Origin: Clostridium tunisiense TJ
GTDB lineage: Bacteria > Bacillota > Clostridia > Clostridiales > Clostridiaceae
Direction of reading: 5' to 3'
Length of the DNA: 64,000 bases
Assembly: GCF_000300195.1 (NCBI RefSeq)
Contig: NZ_AMQH01000015.1
Span: 1 to 64,000 of the forward strand
Position numbers and translations under genes: made by a program. The notes beneath the pieces are model-generated. The model made no database searches. It was not told the DNA's origin and was given only the letters and a program-made list of their open reading frames with translations. Shown here one piece after another: positions 26,332 to 34,953 of the stretch (the stretch's first letter is position 1; every line of letters starts with the position of its first letter).

Positions 26332-26463
26332 ATGAAAGCTATATTAAATTCTATATTTGGAGAAAAGTCATACAAAGGCATAAAAAGTATGTGGGATGTG
26401 ATCATGGACACAAATCACAATAAAAATCAAAGGATTGAAAATATTACTACGTTAAAAATGTAA
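26332..26463 (+). CDS. 43-residue peptide, second small ORF
   Basis: ATG at 26332 has a near-perfect AGGAGGTGAT before it. The 43-residue product has an N terminus MKAILNSIFGEKSYKG, a central SMWDVIMD, and ends RIENITTLKM. The pattern MKxI, KSY, W, then I-acidic-NI-x-x-x-basic-M at the end is shared with the next small ORF, so the two look related. The protein is charged and not membrane-like. No known family comes to mind. Confidence 0.6.
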   Translation: MKAILNSIFGEKSYKGIKSMWDVIMDTNHNKNQRIENITTLKM

Positions 26464-26639
26464 TAGGAAGTTATTGTTACACAAATTAGAAACTTATAAT
26501 ATTCATGTAAAAGTTGTGAAGTATCATTGGCGTGTATAGATATACAGCATATAATCAAGTGAGAACTTATAGAAAAGTGATAGTAACTTTCATAAAATAA
26601 CATAGTTCGTAAAATTAAAAGTAAGGAAGGTTGATAATT

Positions 26640-26765
26640 ATGAAAAATATAGTAATGAATTTATTAAGTAAAAGTTATAACAATTATGATAAGTGGAGTT
26701 ATATAAAAATCAAAGAGCGGAAGAATTACTTGTGGATTGATAATATTCATAGCTTTAGAATGTAA
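26640..26765 (+). CDS. 41-residue peptide, third small ORF
   Basis: ATG at 26640 follows AAGGAAGGTTGAT. The 41-residue product starts MKNIVMNLLSKSYNN, has DKWSYIKIK in the centre, and ends WIDNIHSFRM. It resembles the 43-residue peptide (KSY near the start, one Trp, and INI-type C terminus ending in basic-Met). It is strongly basic. It is followed by a terminator at 26826. About 175 bases separate it from the second ORF. Confidence 0.6.
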   Translation: MKNIVMNLLSKSYNNYDKWSYIKIKERKNYLWIDNIHSFRM

Positions 26766-26825
26766 TAAAAACAGTTCATATGGATTATGAAAACAAAGAA
26801 GATAATTGCATATTCAATTAACTAT

Positions 26826-26880
26826 AAAAAATCATCAATGGAATCCCTATTAAATTATGGAGGAAATTGATGATTTTTAT
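26826..26880 (+). terminator. Terminator after the small-peptide region
   Basis: AAAAATCATCAAT pairs with ATTGATGATTTTT across a 25-base loop that contains ATGGAGG. It ends the small-peptide transcript before the tRNA genes. Confidence 0.7.
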
Positions 26881-27013
26881 TTACTTATAATAGGTTAATG
26901 AGAGCAAAGTATTCAGTTATTACAAAAACTGATAGGTGCTATTTGTTTCATAAATAATATGTATTGGTAAAATATGAAAGATACTATTAAAATTATAAGT
27001 GTAGTAAATATTA

Positions 27014-27088
27014 GGACCCTTGGTCAAGTGGTTAAGACGTCACCCTCTCACGGTGGAGTCAGGAGTTCGATCCTCCTAGGGGTCACCA
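27014..27088 (+). tRNA. tRNA-Glu (anticodon CTC)
   Basis: Cloverleaf with encoded CCA. The anticodon stem TCACC/GGTGG holds the loop CTCTCAC, giving anticodon CTC for GAG codons. The T arm AGGAGTTCGATCCTCCT is regular. The acceptor stem GGACCCT/AGGGGTC has an A3-G70 mismatch (A27016 and G27082), which is unusual. Confidence 0.88.
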
Positions 27089-27091
27089 TGA

Positions 27092-27166
27092 TGGGGTATA
27101 GCCAAGTGGTAAGGCACTAGATTCTGACTCTAGTATTCGTAGGTTCAAATCCTGCTACCCTAGCCA
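27092..27166 (+). tRNA. tRNA-Gln (anticodon CTG)
   Basis: Cloverleaf with acceptor TGGGGTA/TACCCTA (G2-U71 wobble), anticodon stem CTAGA/TCTAG around TTCTGAC giving anticodon CTG for CAG codons, T arm with GTTCAAAT, and encoded GCCA. It lies 3 bases after tRNA-Glu, so both share one transcript. Confidence 0.93.
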
Positions 27167-27259
27167 ATACTTTTTCGGCTTAATTTTAAGGAATTTTGTT
27201 AATTTATTTAAATATTTATTAGTTGGATTTTTAGTGTTGAGTCTTAGGAGGTATTATAC

Positions 27260-27721
27260 TTGGATAGAGATACGTTAAAATCTTTAGATGCAGATACAAG
27301 GGAAAAGATTATGAGAGAAGAACTGGGAGAGGAAAAGTGCAAAATAATTGATAAGTACAACCTTCACCCAAATCAAAGACTCTATTGGGAAAGACGGCAA
27401 GAGAAATATCCTATTCAAGAATATTTCAGTCATAATTTAGCTTTGAAAGCATCTCCTTTGGGTATGGTATTTCAAATATATAGATTATGTTATGCAAAGA
27501 CCAAGTATTTTGAAAGCAATTGGTATAACTTTAAACCCTGTACTTATAACCACAAGCAAGGGTTTGTGGAGGCTGAAATTCATGAAATGGAATATATTAA
27601 ACAGTTAAGTACAGGAATTGTTATTGATTTAAGAGAGCTTGCAAAAATTAAATGGCTAAGTGAATTTAAGGAGCTTTGCAAATATTTAGAAGAAAGACAC
27701 AAGGAAGGAAATAAGGATTAA
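27260..27721 (+). CDS. Soluble protein of unknown function
   Basis: A 153-residue charged protein with TTG start and AGGAGG seven bases before it. The first third is helical and acidic (DADTREKIMREELGEEK), then LHPNQRLYWERRQEKYP and an aromatic centre with CYAKTKYFESNWYNFKP. The last third is helical and basic. I do not recognise a family or a catalytic motif. It lies after the two tRNAs and ends before a bidirectional terminator. Confidence 0.6.
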   Translation: MDRDTLKSLDADTREKIMREELGEEKCKIIDKYNLHPNQRLYWERRQEKYPIQEYFSHNLALKASPLGMVFQIYRLCYAKTKYFESNWYNFKPCTYNHKQGFVEAEIHEMEYIKQLSTGIVIDLRELAKIKWLSEFKELCKYLEERHKEGNKD

Positions 27722-27873
27722 CTTTAATAATCTTCTTAGGAAATTGGTTTATTTTTTAGATTTTCAAAACTCATATAGTTAAGCATTGTACCTAAAATTG
27801 GATAGTAATATTCTTTAATATTCTAGCGTAATAAAGCTAAGGATAGAAGTTAGTAATATAATAATGAGTCCCT

Positions 27874-27917
27874 TATAGCAAAAGCACAGTAGAAGTTTCT
27901 ACTGTGCTTTTGCTATA
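27874..27917. terminator. Bidirectional terminator, perfect 21-bp arms
   Basis: A perfect inverted repeat with 21-base arms (27874-27894 and 27897-27917) around GT. Its inner part AGCACAGTAGAA/TTCTACTGTGCT is followed by TTTT on both strands. It separates the convergent genes ending at 27721 and 27925. Confidence 0.88.
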
Positions 27918-27924
27918 AAATTTA

Positions 27925-28542
27925 TTATATTTCTTTTAGTAATATTTCTTCCAATGCTAGTCTAGGTCTTTGTGATGGATCTTGATCTGGATAACCCACA
28001 GGAATTAATGCAACCGCTTCATATCTTTCCTCAAGATTTAGCATGCTATGAAGCTTTTCCTTATCAAACATCATAACCCAACAAGTTCCAAGGCCTAGGT
28101 CTGTTGCCTTAAGAGTAATATGATCAATTGCAATTGCAGCATTTAAGGTTAAGTAAGCTTTAATTGCATTTTCATCCAAGGTAGCCTTTCGTTTTGAATA
28201 ATCTTCGGAAGACTCATCTGCTTTTTCTAGAGGTGTATCAGTGAAGGCTTCAGCCTCTCTAAGCTCTTTCATTCTATTACCTTGAGACATAACAGATTGT
28301 TTATCTATAAGAGCTACAATTGTTAATGGAGCTTGTGAAACGAAAGGTAGAGGTGTGCATCCCTTTAACTGATCTCTAGCTTCTTCACTTTTTATTATGA
28401 TGTAACGAGTGGGCTGAAGATTTGTTCCAGAGGGAGCAAGTCTAGCTGCTTCAATTAACTGATGAATCAGCTCTTCAGACACTGAATCACTTTTAAACTT
28501 TCTTATACTTCTTCTACTTTCTACTGCTTGTTGTAATTCCAT
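27925..28542 (-). CDS. Nitroreductase-family FMN oxidoreductase
   Basis: A 205-residue nitroreductase-fold protein. The N terminus VESRRSIRKF and RLAPSGTNLQPTRYI bind the FMN phosphate; GLGTCWVMMFD near residue 155 and the C-terminal VGYPDQDP are typical. The family reduces nitro groups, enones or flavins with NAD(P)H. It lies 21 bases after the enoate reductase-like gene, so both redox enzymes are probably cotranscribed leftward. The ribosome binding site (AAAGG) is modest. Exact substrate unknown. Confidence 0.88.
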   Translation of the reverse strand: MELQQAVESRRSIRKFKSDSVSEELIHQLIEAARLAPSGTNLQPTRYIIIKSEEARDQLKGCTPLPFVSQAPLTIVALIDKQSVMSQGNRMKELREAEAFTDTPLEKADESSEDYSKRKATLDENAIKAYLTLNAAIAIDHITLKATDLGLGTCWVMMFDKEKLHSMLNLEERYEAVALIPVGYPDQDPSQRPRLALEEILLKEI

Positions 28543-28563
28543 AATAGACCTTCTTTCTTAATT

Positions 28564-30501
28564 TTATAGTATATAAGACTTTTCAAAGCCTTGTCTTACT
28601 GCTTCTGCAATTCTTCCAGGTTTTTCAGCATCCCCAATAACTTTAACAATAGGAAAATGCTCCTCTAATTCCTTAGCTATAGCATTGTTTGATCTTATTC
28701 CAAGAGAAAGCACTACCTTGTCAATAGGGATAATTATAGTTTCGTTAGTTTTCAAGTTTAATAATTCCACAGAAGTTTCAGCAACCTTCATTAATTTGTG
28801 GGAAGTTAAGAATTTTGTACCATGAGCATTTAAATTTTTAATAACAGTGTATAGGTTTGAAGGATAAACTCCTGCACCTATTTGAGGAAGCATTTCCACA
28901 AGGGTTATTTTATTTCCTCTCACAGCTAAGTACTCAGCAGTCTCACAGCCAGTCATACCAGAACCGATAACAACAACACTTTCATTTTCTACTTTTTCTT
29001 TACCGCTCAATACCTGAGCTACTGTTAATACATTTTTGTTGTTTATACCTTCAAGGTTTGGAATAACTGGGTTGGAACCTGTGGCTATAAAGACAGCATA
29101 AGGGTTAATTTCTTTAATAGCTTCTATTGTAGCTTTAGTATTTAATTTAATTTCTACTCCTAAACTTTCTAAGGTTCTTTTGTAATAATCAATGAACCAA
29201 GTAAGTTTTTCTTTGTCCGGAGGATTACTTCCTAGGGAAACCATTCCTCCTAAGGTGTTTTCCTTTTCAAATAAGACAACTTTAAAGCCTCTTAAAGATA
29301 AAACCCTAGAAGCTTCCAAGCCAGCTGGACCTGCACCAATAACTGCTACAACTTTATTTTCTCCATTAGCCTCTAAATTATTAAATTCCAGTTCTCTTCC
29401 CATTCTTGGGTTTACTGCACATTTAGTAGTTCCACACTTTTCAAGCTCTTCTATGCAGTGTAAACAAGATATACAAGGCTTTATTTCTTCGCTTCTTTCT
29501 TCATAAGCTTTTAGTGACCATTGTGAATCAGCAAGTTGACCTCTACCTATACCTGCAAAATCCATTACGCCTTGGCTTAGAAGTTCTTCAGCAATTTCAG
29601 GGTGCTTAATATTATTAACAGCAATAACTGGAATATTAACTTCTGCTTTTATAGTTTTTGCTAAATGCTTCTTCCAGCCTTCTTTTAGACCTATTGGCTC
29701 AATTATAGTAAAGCCTGTCTCATAGATTCCTGAACTTACATTGATTGCATCAACACCAAGAGACTCCAAGTACTTAGCAATTTTAGTAGCTTCTTCTAAG
29801 TTTATGCCTCCCTCTACAAACTCATCACCGTCAATTCTCACACTTATAGGGAAGTGTTTGCCGCAAACTTGTTTGATACCAACAATGATTTCGGTGATAA
29901 ATCTCATTCTTCCATTAAAATCTCCACCATATTTATCTGTTCTTTTATTTGTATAAGGGCTAAGGAATTGACATATCAAATATCCATGAGCGCCATGAAG
30001 TTCTACTCCGTCAATACCTGCCATCTGTGCGAATTTTGCACCTGTAACAAATTTCTTAACTAAGTTTTCCACTTCCATTGTTGTAAGCTCTCTTGGCTCT
30101 TCCTTACAGACTTTACAAGGGATGGGGGAAGGTGCTACAATTTGTCTTCCATTTATTAAACGTCCATGGCTTTCTCTTCCAGGGTGATGTAACTGAACGA
30201 AGATTTTGGTATCGTATTTATGAACAGTTTTAGCTAATCTTTCAAGGTTAGGTATGTGTTTTAAGTTAGTTGCACTTAATTGGTTAGGTGTTCCAACTCC
30301 AAATTCGTCATCTATTCTTGTTATTTCTGTAATAATTAAACCGCAACCTGCCTTTGCTCTTTCTTCATAAAATGCAATAAGTTCTGGTGAAGCTTCACCA
30401 TTATAACCAGCTAGGGAAGTTCCCATGGCAGGCATAACAATTCTATTTTTTAGCTCTAAGTTTCCGATTCTACCTTTTGCAAATAGGTTCTCAAATTTCA
30501 T
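28564..30501 (-). CDS. Enoate reductase/2,4-dienoyl-CoA reductase-like FMN-FeS-FAD enzyme
   Basis: A 645-residue NADH:flavin oxidoreductase. An old yellow enzyme barrel (about 1-335, with HGAHGYLICQFLSP near 172) carries FMN. A cysteine cluster CISCLHCIEELEKCGTTKC near 343 should hold a 4Fe-4S cluster, and two Rossmann folds follow (VAVIGAGPAGLEASR near 387 and VVVIGSGMTGCETAEY near 510) for FAD and NADH. Such enzymes reduce 2-enoates, dienoyl-CoA or bile-acid intermediates. The cysteine spacing differs from the usual C-x2-C-x3-C-x11-C. GGAGGGG lies before its ATG. It is divergent from the PucR-type gene. Confidence 0.88.
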   Translation of the reverse strand: MKFENLFAKGRIGNLELKNRIVMPAMGTSLAGYNGEASPELIAFYEERAKAGCGLIITEITRIDDEFGVGTPNQLSATNLKHIPNLERLAKTVHKYDTKIFVQLHHPGRESHGRLINGRQIVAPSPIPCKVCKEEPRELTTMEVENLVKKFVTGAKFAQMAGIDGVELHGAHGYLICQFLSPYTNKRTDKYGGDFNGRMRFITEIIVGIKQVCGKHFPISVRIDGDEFVEGGINLEEATKIAKYLESLGVDAINVSSGIYETGFTIIEPIGLKEGWKKHLAKTIKAEVNIPVIAVNNIKHPEIAEELLSQGVMDFAGIGRGQLADSQWSLKAYEERSEEIKPCISCLHCIEELEKCGTTKCAVNPRMGRELEFNNLEANGENKVVAVIGAGPAGLEASRVLSLRGFKVVLFEKENTLGGMVSLGSNPPDKEKLTWFIDYYKRTLESLGVEIKLNTKATIEAIKEINPYAVFIATGSNPVIPNLEGINNKNVLTVAQVLSGKEKVENESVVVIGSGMTGCETAEYLAVRGNKITLVEMLPQIGAGVYPSNLYTVIKNLNAHGTKFLTSHKLMKVAETSVELLNLKTNETIIIPIDKVVLSLGIRSNNAIAKELEEHFPIVKVIGDAEKPGRIAEAVRQGFEKSYIL

Positions 30502-30588
30502 AAATTCCCCTCCAAAGTAAGATTTGTTTATAATTTAACACAGTTACACTCTTTATTCTATGTAGCCCATAACCAAAAATAATTGAGG

Positions 30589-30611
30589 TTATAGTGCATT
30601 ATGCACTATAA
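30589..30611. promoter_or_regulatory. Perfect 23-bp palindrome in a divergent promoter region
   Basis: TTATAGTGCAT (30589-30599), T, ATGCACTATAA (30601-30611). It lies 40 bases before the PucR-type start and 88 bases before the leftward reductase start. There is no T run. It is a strong candidate operator, most simply for the adjacent regulator. Confidence 0.7.
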
Positions 30612-30650
30612 TGAAATATTATGAGTTATAATAAAGCTAGGGGTGATACA

Positions 30651-32183
30651 ATGATTATTTCTATAGTAGAACTTTTTGAAAGATTAAGAAAAACTTATTT
30701 AGGTATTAAGGATTACAACATAGCAGAGCCAATTGATATAACTGACATAGAGTTTATCACAAAGGATTTCAGTTCAAATAAAAACCAAATATTATATTTA
30801 GGCAAGTCATCCCAATTGCTGAATTTTCATGGGAATATGAAAGGAAATTTCATATTAATAAATGATGTGGATTTAAGTTCTAAGCTAAAAAACTGCAATT
30901 ATGTGCTTGTAGATTGTGACGAAGATTTATTTGAACTATGGAATTACATTAAAACTTTATTTATGAAACAAATGTATACATCTAATCCAGCTACAAGCTT
31001 ACTAAATTCTCTAGCTCAGGGGAAGGGGTTAAAGTATTTATTACAAATTGGTGCAGAAAACATAAACAACCCAGTTATATTAATTGACGGTGAATTTTCA
31101 GTACTTTCATACTCAACAAATAAAGAAATTAAAGATAGTTTATGGAAAGAAAATATAGAGATGGGATATTGTTCTTATGAATTTATTGCAGAAGTAAAAA
31201 AGATAAAATCTGTAAAAGAATCACCTTTAAGTATTGAACCCTATAAAGTAGTTTGTGATGAAAGCAATATAAATAAATTTGTAAGCAAAGTAATTATACA
31301 TGGAAAGGTAGTTGCATATCTTCTTTTACTACAAGAAGAGGGGGAAGTATTAGAGGAACATCTTAATATTTTCAAAGTTCTCAATAGTGCAATTACTGAG
31401 GAGCTAAAAAGTAATTCCACTTACAAGAATATAAAAGGGGTAAAATATGAAAACCTACTTTTGGATTTACTAGAAGGTAAAATAACAGAAGAGGCTGTGG
31501 CTCTAGAGAGAATGAAAAGTGCTGAATGTAATTTTGGTGAAGAAATACATGTGCTTCTTATGGATATTTCAAATTATACTTTAAATGGTAAAGATAAAAA
31601 CCTTAAAGCATCAATTGAGGAGGAGCTTATTGGGTCTAAATCTATATTTTATAAAGATGATATATTAATTTTATTAGATAAAAAGCATAAGAATCAATCT
31701 TTAGACCAAGTATTAGAAAGCTTCCTTCCATTTCTTAAAAAGAAAAAATTAGTTATTGCTGTAAGTGGTAAAACCACAAGACTTACAGAAATAAAAGACA
31801 AATATTTTGAAGCAAAAAATACAATGAATTATGCTAAAAAGATAAATAAAGAAAGTTTTATCCATAAATACAAAGACTTTAAATTTTATGACATATTAAA
31901 CAAGGTTGAAGATAACTTATTAAAGTATTGTAACGAAGACGTTTTGAGGCTTATGCAATTTGATAAGGAAAATTCAACAGAGTATTGCAAAACTTTAAAA
32001 ATATATATGGAAAGTAATCAAAATATTAATATGACAGCAAATAAACTTTTCATTCATCGGAATACTCTAAGTTATAGAATTAGTAAAATAAAAGAGCTAT
32101 TAAGCATGGATTTTAAGGAAGGTGAACATCTATTTGAAATCCTGTATACCTTTAGAATTCTTGAGTTTTTAGAAAAAATTTAA
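30651..32183 (+). CDS. PucR/CdaR-family transcriptional regulator
   Basis: A 510-residue regulator. The C-terminal 60 residues form the PucR helix-turn-helix (NINMTANKLFIHRNTLSYRISKI), and a degenerate GGDEF-like central region precedes it, as in the CdaR group. The N-terminal 280 residues include a probable sensor with VILIDGEFSVLSYSTNKE. AGGGGTGAT lies before the ATG at 30651; the upstream in-frame ATG at 30621 lacks one. Its targets are unknown; flanking are the reductases (divergent) and the pyroglutamyl operon (downstream). Confidence 0.88.
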   Translation: MIISIVELFERLRKTYLGIKDYNIAEPIDITDIEFITKDFSSNKNQILYLGKSSQLLNFHGNMKGNFILINDVDLSSKLKNCNYVLVDCDEDLFELWNYIKTLFMKQMYTSNPATSLLNSLAQGKGLKYLLQIGAENINNPVILIDGEFSVLSYSTNKEIKDSLWKENIEMGYCSYEFIAEVKKIKSVKESPLSIEPYKVVCDESNINKFVSKVIIHGKVVAYLLLLQEEGEVLEEHLNIFKVLNSAITEELKSNSTYKNIKGVKYENLLLDLLEGKITEEAVALERMKSAECNFGEEIHVLLMDISNYTLNGKDKNLKASIEEELIGSKSIFYKDDILILLDKKHKNQSLDQVLESFLPFLKKKKLVIAVSGKTTRLTEIKDKYFEAKNTMNYAKKINKESFIHKYKDFKFYDILNKVEDNLLKYCNEDVLRLMQFDKENSTEYCKTLKIYMESNQNINMTANKLFIHRNTLSYRISKIKELLSMDFKEGEHLFEILYTFRILEFLEKI

Positions 32184-32226
32184 CCTCCTTTGTCAAGGGT
32201 ACCTCCCTAGATAAAGGAGGTTTTCA
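32182..32226 (+). terminator. Terminator after the PucR-type gene
   Basis: AACCTCCTTT pairs with AAAGGAGGTT, followed by TTTC. It overlaps the stop codon and separates the regulator from the DUF969 gene. Confidence 0.8.
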
Positions 32227-32340
32227 TGTAAATGTAAAGTTTTTAGAAATAAAATATGAATAATGTAGCCTGGGATACATCAATGGAATAAATATTTTGA
32301 TAATTTATATGTATCAGATAATTAGTAAGGAGGTACTAAA

Positions 32341-33039
32341 ATGATTAAACTTATAGGTATTTTAATAATTATAATTGGTTTTATTTTAAAACTTGATACC
32401 ATTGCAGTTGTTGTAAGTGCAGGTATTGCTACAGGCTTAGTTGCAGGACTTTCCTTTAATGAAATAATGGAGATATTAGGCAAAGCCTTTGTTGGTAACA
32501 GATTAATGTCCATATTTATAATTTCTCTTCCAGTTATAGGACTTTTAGAAAGATATGGATTAAGAGAAAGAGCTGCATTCCTTATAGGAAAGTTAAAATC
32601 AGCTACCTTTGGTAGATTGACATCACTTTATCTTGTAATAAGAACTCTTGCAGCTATGTTCAGCTTAAGAGTAGGAGGACATGTACAGTTTATAAGACCA
32701 TTAATACTTCCTATGGCTCAAGGAGCAGCAGATGCGAGCTATGGAGAAATTGAAGATAAAGATAAGGAAGCTATAAAAGGTCTTACTGCAGCAGTTGAGA
32801 ACTATGGAAACTTTTATGGTCAAAACTTCTTCGTTGCATCAGGCGGAGTACTTTTAGTTGTTGGTGTGTTAAAAGAGCTTAACTATACGGTAGATGCTTT
32901 AAGCGTTGCAAAGGCAGCTTTACCAGTTGCAATCATTGCAATGGTTTTAGGAACAATACAATTCCTATACTATGATAAAAAGTTTGATAAAAAATATAAA
33001 AACAAAGTAAATAAAAATAGTACAAGCCATAAGGCTTAA
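32341..33039 (+). CDS. DUF969 membrane protein
   Basis: A 232-residue membrane protein of the DUF969 family with about five to six helices; a conserved stretch ERYGLRERAAFLIGKLKSAT and GGHVQFIRPLILPMAQGAA are visible. DUF969 and DUF979 proteins are nearly always neighbours and likely form one transporter. The genes lie 18 bases apart. AAGGAGG lies before the ATG. Together with pcp the pair is a candidate importer of pyroglutamate or pyroglutamyl peptides; the substrate is inferred only from this context. Confidence 0.9.
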   Translation: MIKLIGILIIIIGFILKLDTIAVVVSAGIATGLVAGLSFNEIMEILGKAFVGNRLMSIFIISLPVIGLLERYGLRERAAFLIGKLKSATFGRLTSLYLVIRTLAAMFSLRVGGHVQFIRPLILPMAQGAADASYGEIEDKDKEAIKGLTAAVENYGNFYGQNFFVASGGVLLVVGVLKELNYTVDALSVAKAALPVAIIAMVLGTIQFLYYDKKFDKKYKNKVNKNSTSHKA

Positions 33040-33057
33040 GAAAGTGGAGGTGGAAAC

Positions 33058-34029
33058 ATGAATAGTCCAGTTTTATTAAAAGATATATTAACTGAATATT
33101 TATATGTGATAATGGGGCTTGTAACCTTCTTTGCAGCTTATAAAACTATAAAAGATAAAAATCATCCGTCAAGAATACCTACTGCATTATTTTGGTCCAT
33201 ACTGGGTATAATCTTTACCTTCAGTAAGGTTGGAATGTTATGGGGAAATAAGGATATATATATTAAAGATGTGTATGTAGGATATTTAGTCTTAGTAATG
33301 GCTGTTTTATCAGCGCTTAAGGTAGTTAAAGTTAATAAGTTCAGCGAGTCTAGTGCAGAGTTCAAAAAGGCGGCGGCTGATAGAGTTGGAAATAAAATAT
33401 TTGTACCAGCTTTAGCACTTGCAATTTTAGCTTTTGCAATTGCACAAATATGGAATAAACAGCTTGGAACCCTTGTTCCACTTGGAATTGCTACTGTTGT
33501 TGCAGCGGTTCTTGGACTTTACTATACAAAAGGAAAAACCAGTGAAATGGCAGAGGATGGACGTAGACTACTTCAAGTGGTTGGACCAGTAAATATACTT
33601 CCACAGTTGCTTGCGGCTTTAGGTTCAGTGTTTACAGCAGCAGGAGTTGGTAAGGTTATTTCTTCTGGAATAAGCAGTGTAATTCCAGATGGAAATCTAC
33701 TTTTAGGGGTTGTGGCATATTGTGTAGGTATGGCAGTATTTACAATGATAATGGGCAATGCTTTTGCAGCCTTCTCAGTAATTACAGCAGGTATAGGAGT
33801 ACCTTTTGTATTGGCACAAGGAGCAAATCCAGCTATAGCAGGTATCTTAGCTTTAACAGCAGGATATTGTGGAACCTTACTTACACCTATGGCGGCAAAT
33901 TTCAATATAGTACCAACAGCAATCCTTGAAATGAAGGATAAGAAAAATGGAGTAATTAAATACCAGGCTCCGGTAGCAATTACAATGCTTGTAATTCATA
34001 TAGTTCTTATGTATGTGTGGGCTTTTTAA
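33058..34029 (+). CDS. DUF979 membrane protein
   Basis: A 323-residue membrane protein with about nine to ten helices, matching the DUF979 family; conserved parts include TALFWSILGIIFTF and the C-terminal GYCGTLLTPMAANFNIVPTAILEM. That last motif resembles ion-transporter-like dicarboxylate carriers. GTGGAGGTGG lies before the ATG. It should work with the DUF969 protein. A 270-base gap with a weak terminator follows before pcp. Confidence 0.9.
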   Translation: MNSPVLLKDILTEYLYVIMGLVTFFAAYKTIKDKNHPSRIPTALFWSILGIIFTFSKVGMLWGNKDIYIKDVYVGYLVLVMAVLSALKVVKVNKFSESSAEFKKAAADRVGNKIFVPALALAILAFAIAQIWNKQLGTLVPLGIATVVAAVLGLYYTKGKTSEMAEDGRRLLQVVGPVNILPQLLAALGSVFTAAGVGKVISSGISSVIPDGNLLLGVVAYCVGMAVFTMIMGNAFAAFSVITAGIGVPFVLAQGANPAIAGILALTAGYCGTLLTPMAANFNIVPTAILEMKDKKNGVIKYQAPVAITMLVIHIVLMYVWAF

Positions 34030-34123
34030 AATTATAAAAATCTACTAATATTACCATAGGTACTCTAAAGTTATACAATAGTATCCAGGTAGTGGAGTTA
34101 AAGAGTTAATCACGGTTTAAGTA

Positions 34124-34170
34124 CAAAACCATTAGAATAATGATGTAATTAAAAGTCTAGTGGTTTTGTT
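34124..34170 (+). terminator. Weak terminator-like hairpin between DUF979 and pcp
   Basis: AAAACCATTAGA pairs with TCTAGTGGTTTT across a 20-base loop, but the T run is short. It may cause partial termination before pcp. Confidence 0.5.
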
Positions 34171-34299
34171 AATTCAAATAGAAAGAATATAAAGTATACT
34201 TTTGAAGAACTATGTTATTCTCCAAAAGTTATTTCAAAAGATAAATAGTTTAAAGGTACAAAATATTTGTCTAAGGCAAATTATTTGGGAGGTAAAGAA

Positions 34300-34941
34300 A
34301 TGAAAGTATTAGTAACAGGATTTGAACCATTTGGAGGAGAAAAAATAAATCCATCCTTGGAGGCAGTGAAAATGCTACCAGAGGAAATTTCAGGAGCAGA
34401 AATTGTAAAAGCATCCATACCAGTAGTTTTTGGAAAATCAATTAAAAAGCTTGATGAGCTTATAGAAAAAGAAAAGCCACAAGTTGTAATATGCGTTGGA
34501 CAAGCTGGTGGAAGATTTGAATTATCAATCGAAAGAGTTGCTATAAATATTGATGATGCAAGAATTCCAGATAATGATGGAAATCAGCCTATTGATGAAA
34601 AAATCTTTGAAGATGGAGAAAATGCATACTTTGCATCTTTACCAATTAAAGCAATGGTTGAAGAAATGAGAGCAGGAAGTGTTCCATCAGCAGTATCAAA
34701 TACTGCAGGAACTTATGTGTGCAATAATATTATGTACGGACTTTTATATCTTGCAGATAAGAAGTATAAAGGTATAAGAGGGGGATTTATCCATGTTCCA
34801 TTTATTCCGGAACAGGTTATAACAAGAGCTAACACACCTTATATGAGTCTTCAGCAGATTTCAAGGGGCTTAGAACTTGCAATTAAAGCTACAGTTGAGA
34901 ATAAAGAAGATATAAAGGTGTCACACGGGAAAATATGCTAG
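34300..34941 (+). CDS. pcp: Pyrrolidone-carboxylate peptidase
   Basis: A 213-residue C15-family cysteine peptidase that removes N-terminal pyroglutamate. Visible are [16 protein letters not shown] at the N terminus, the catalytic Glu region [16 protein letters not shown], the catalytic Cys in [10 protein letters not shown] and the His in [15 protein letters not shown] before the ATG at 34300 rules out the upstream in-frame TTG. It sits behind the DUF969/DUF979 pair and 12 bases before a cyclotransferase-like gene, so pyroglutamate is the common theme. Confidence 0.95.
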   Translation: MKVLVTGFEPFGGEKINPSLEAVKMLPEEISGAEIVKASIPVVFGKSIKKLDELIEKEKPQVVICVGQAGGRFELSIERVAINIDDARIPDNDGNQPIDEKIFEDGENAYFASLPIKAMVEEMRAGSVPSAVSNTAGTYVCNNIMYGLLYLADKKYKGIRGGFIHVPFIPEQVITRANTPYMSLQQISRGLELAIKATVENKEDIKVSHGKIC

Positions 34942-34953
34942 GAGGTGGAATTT

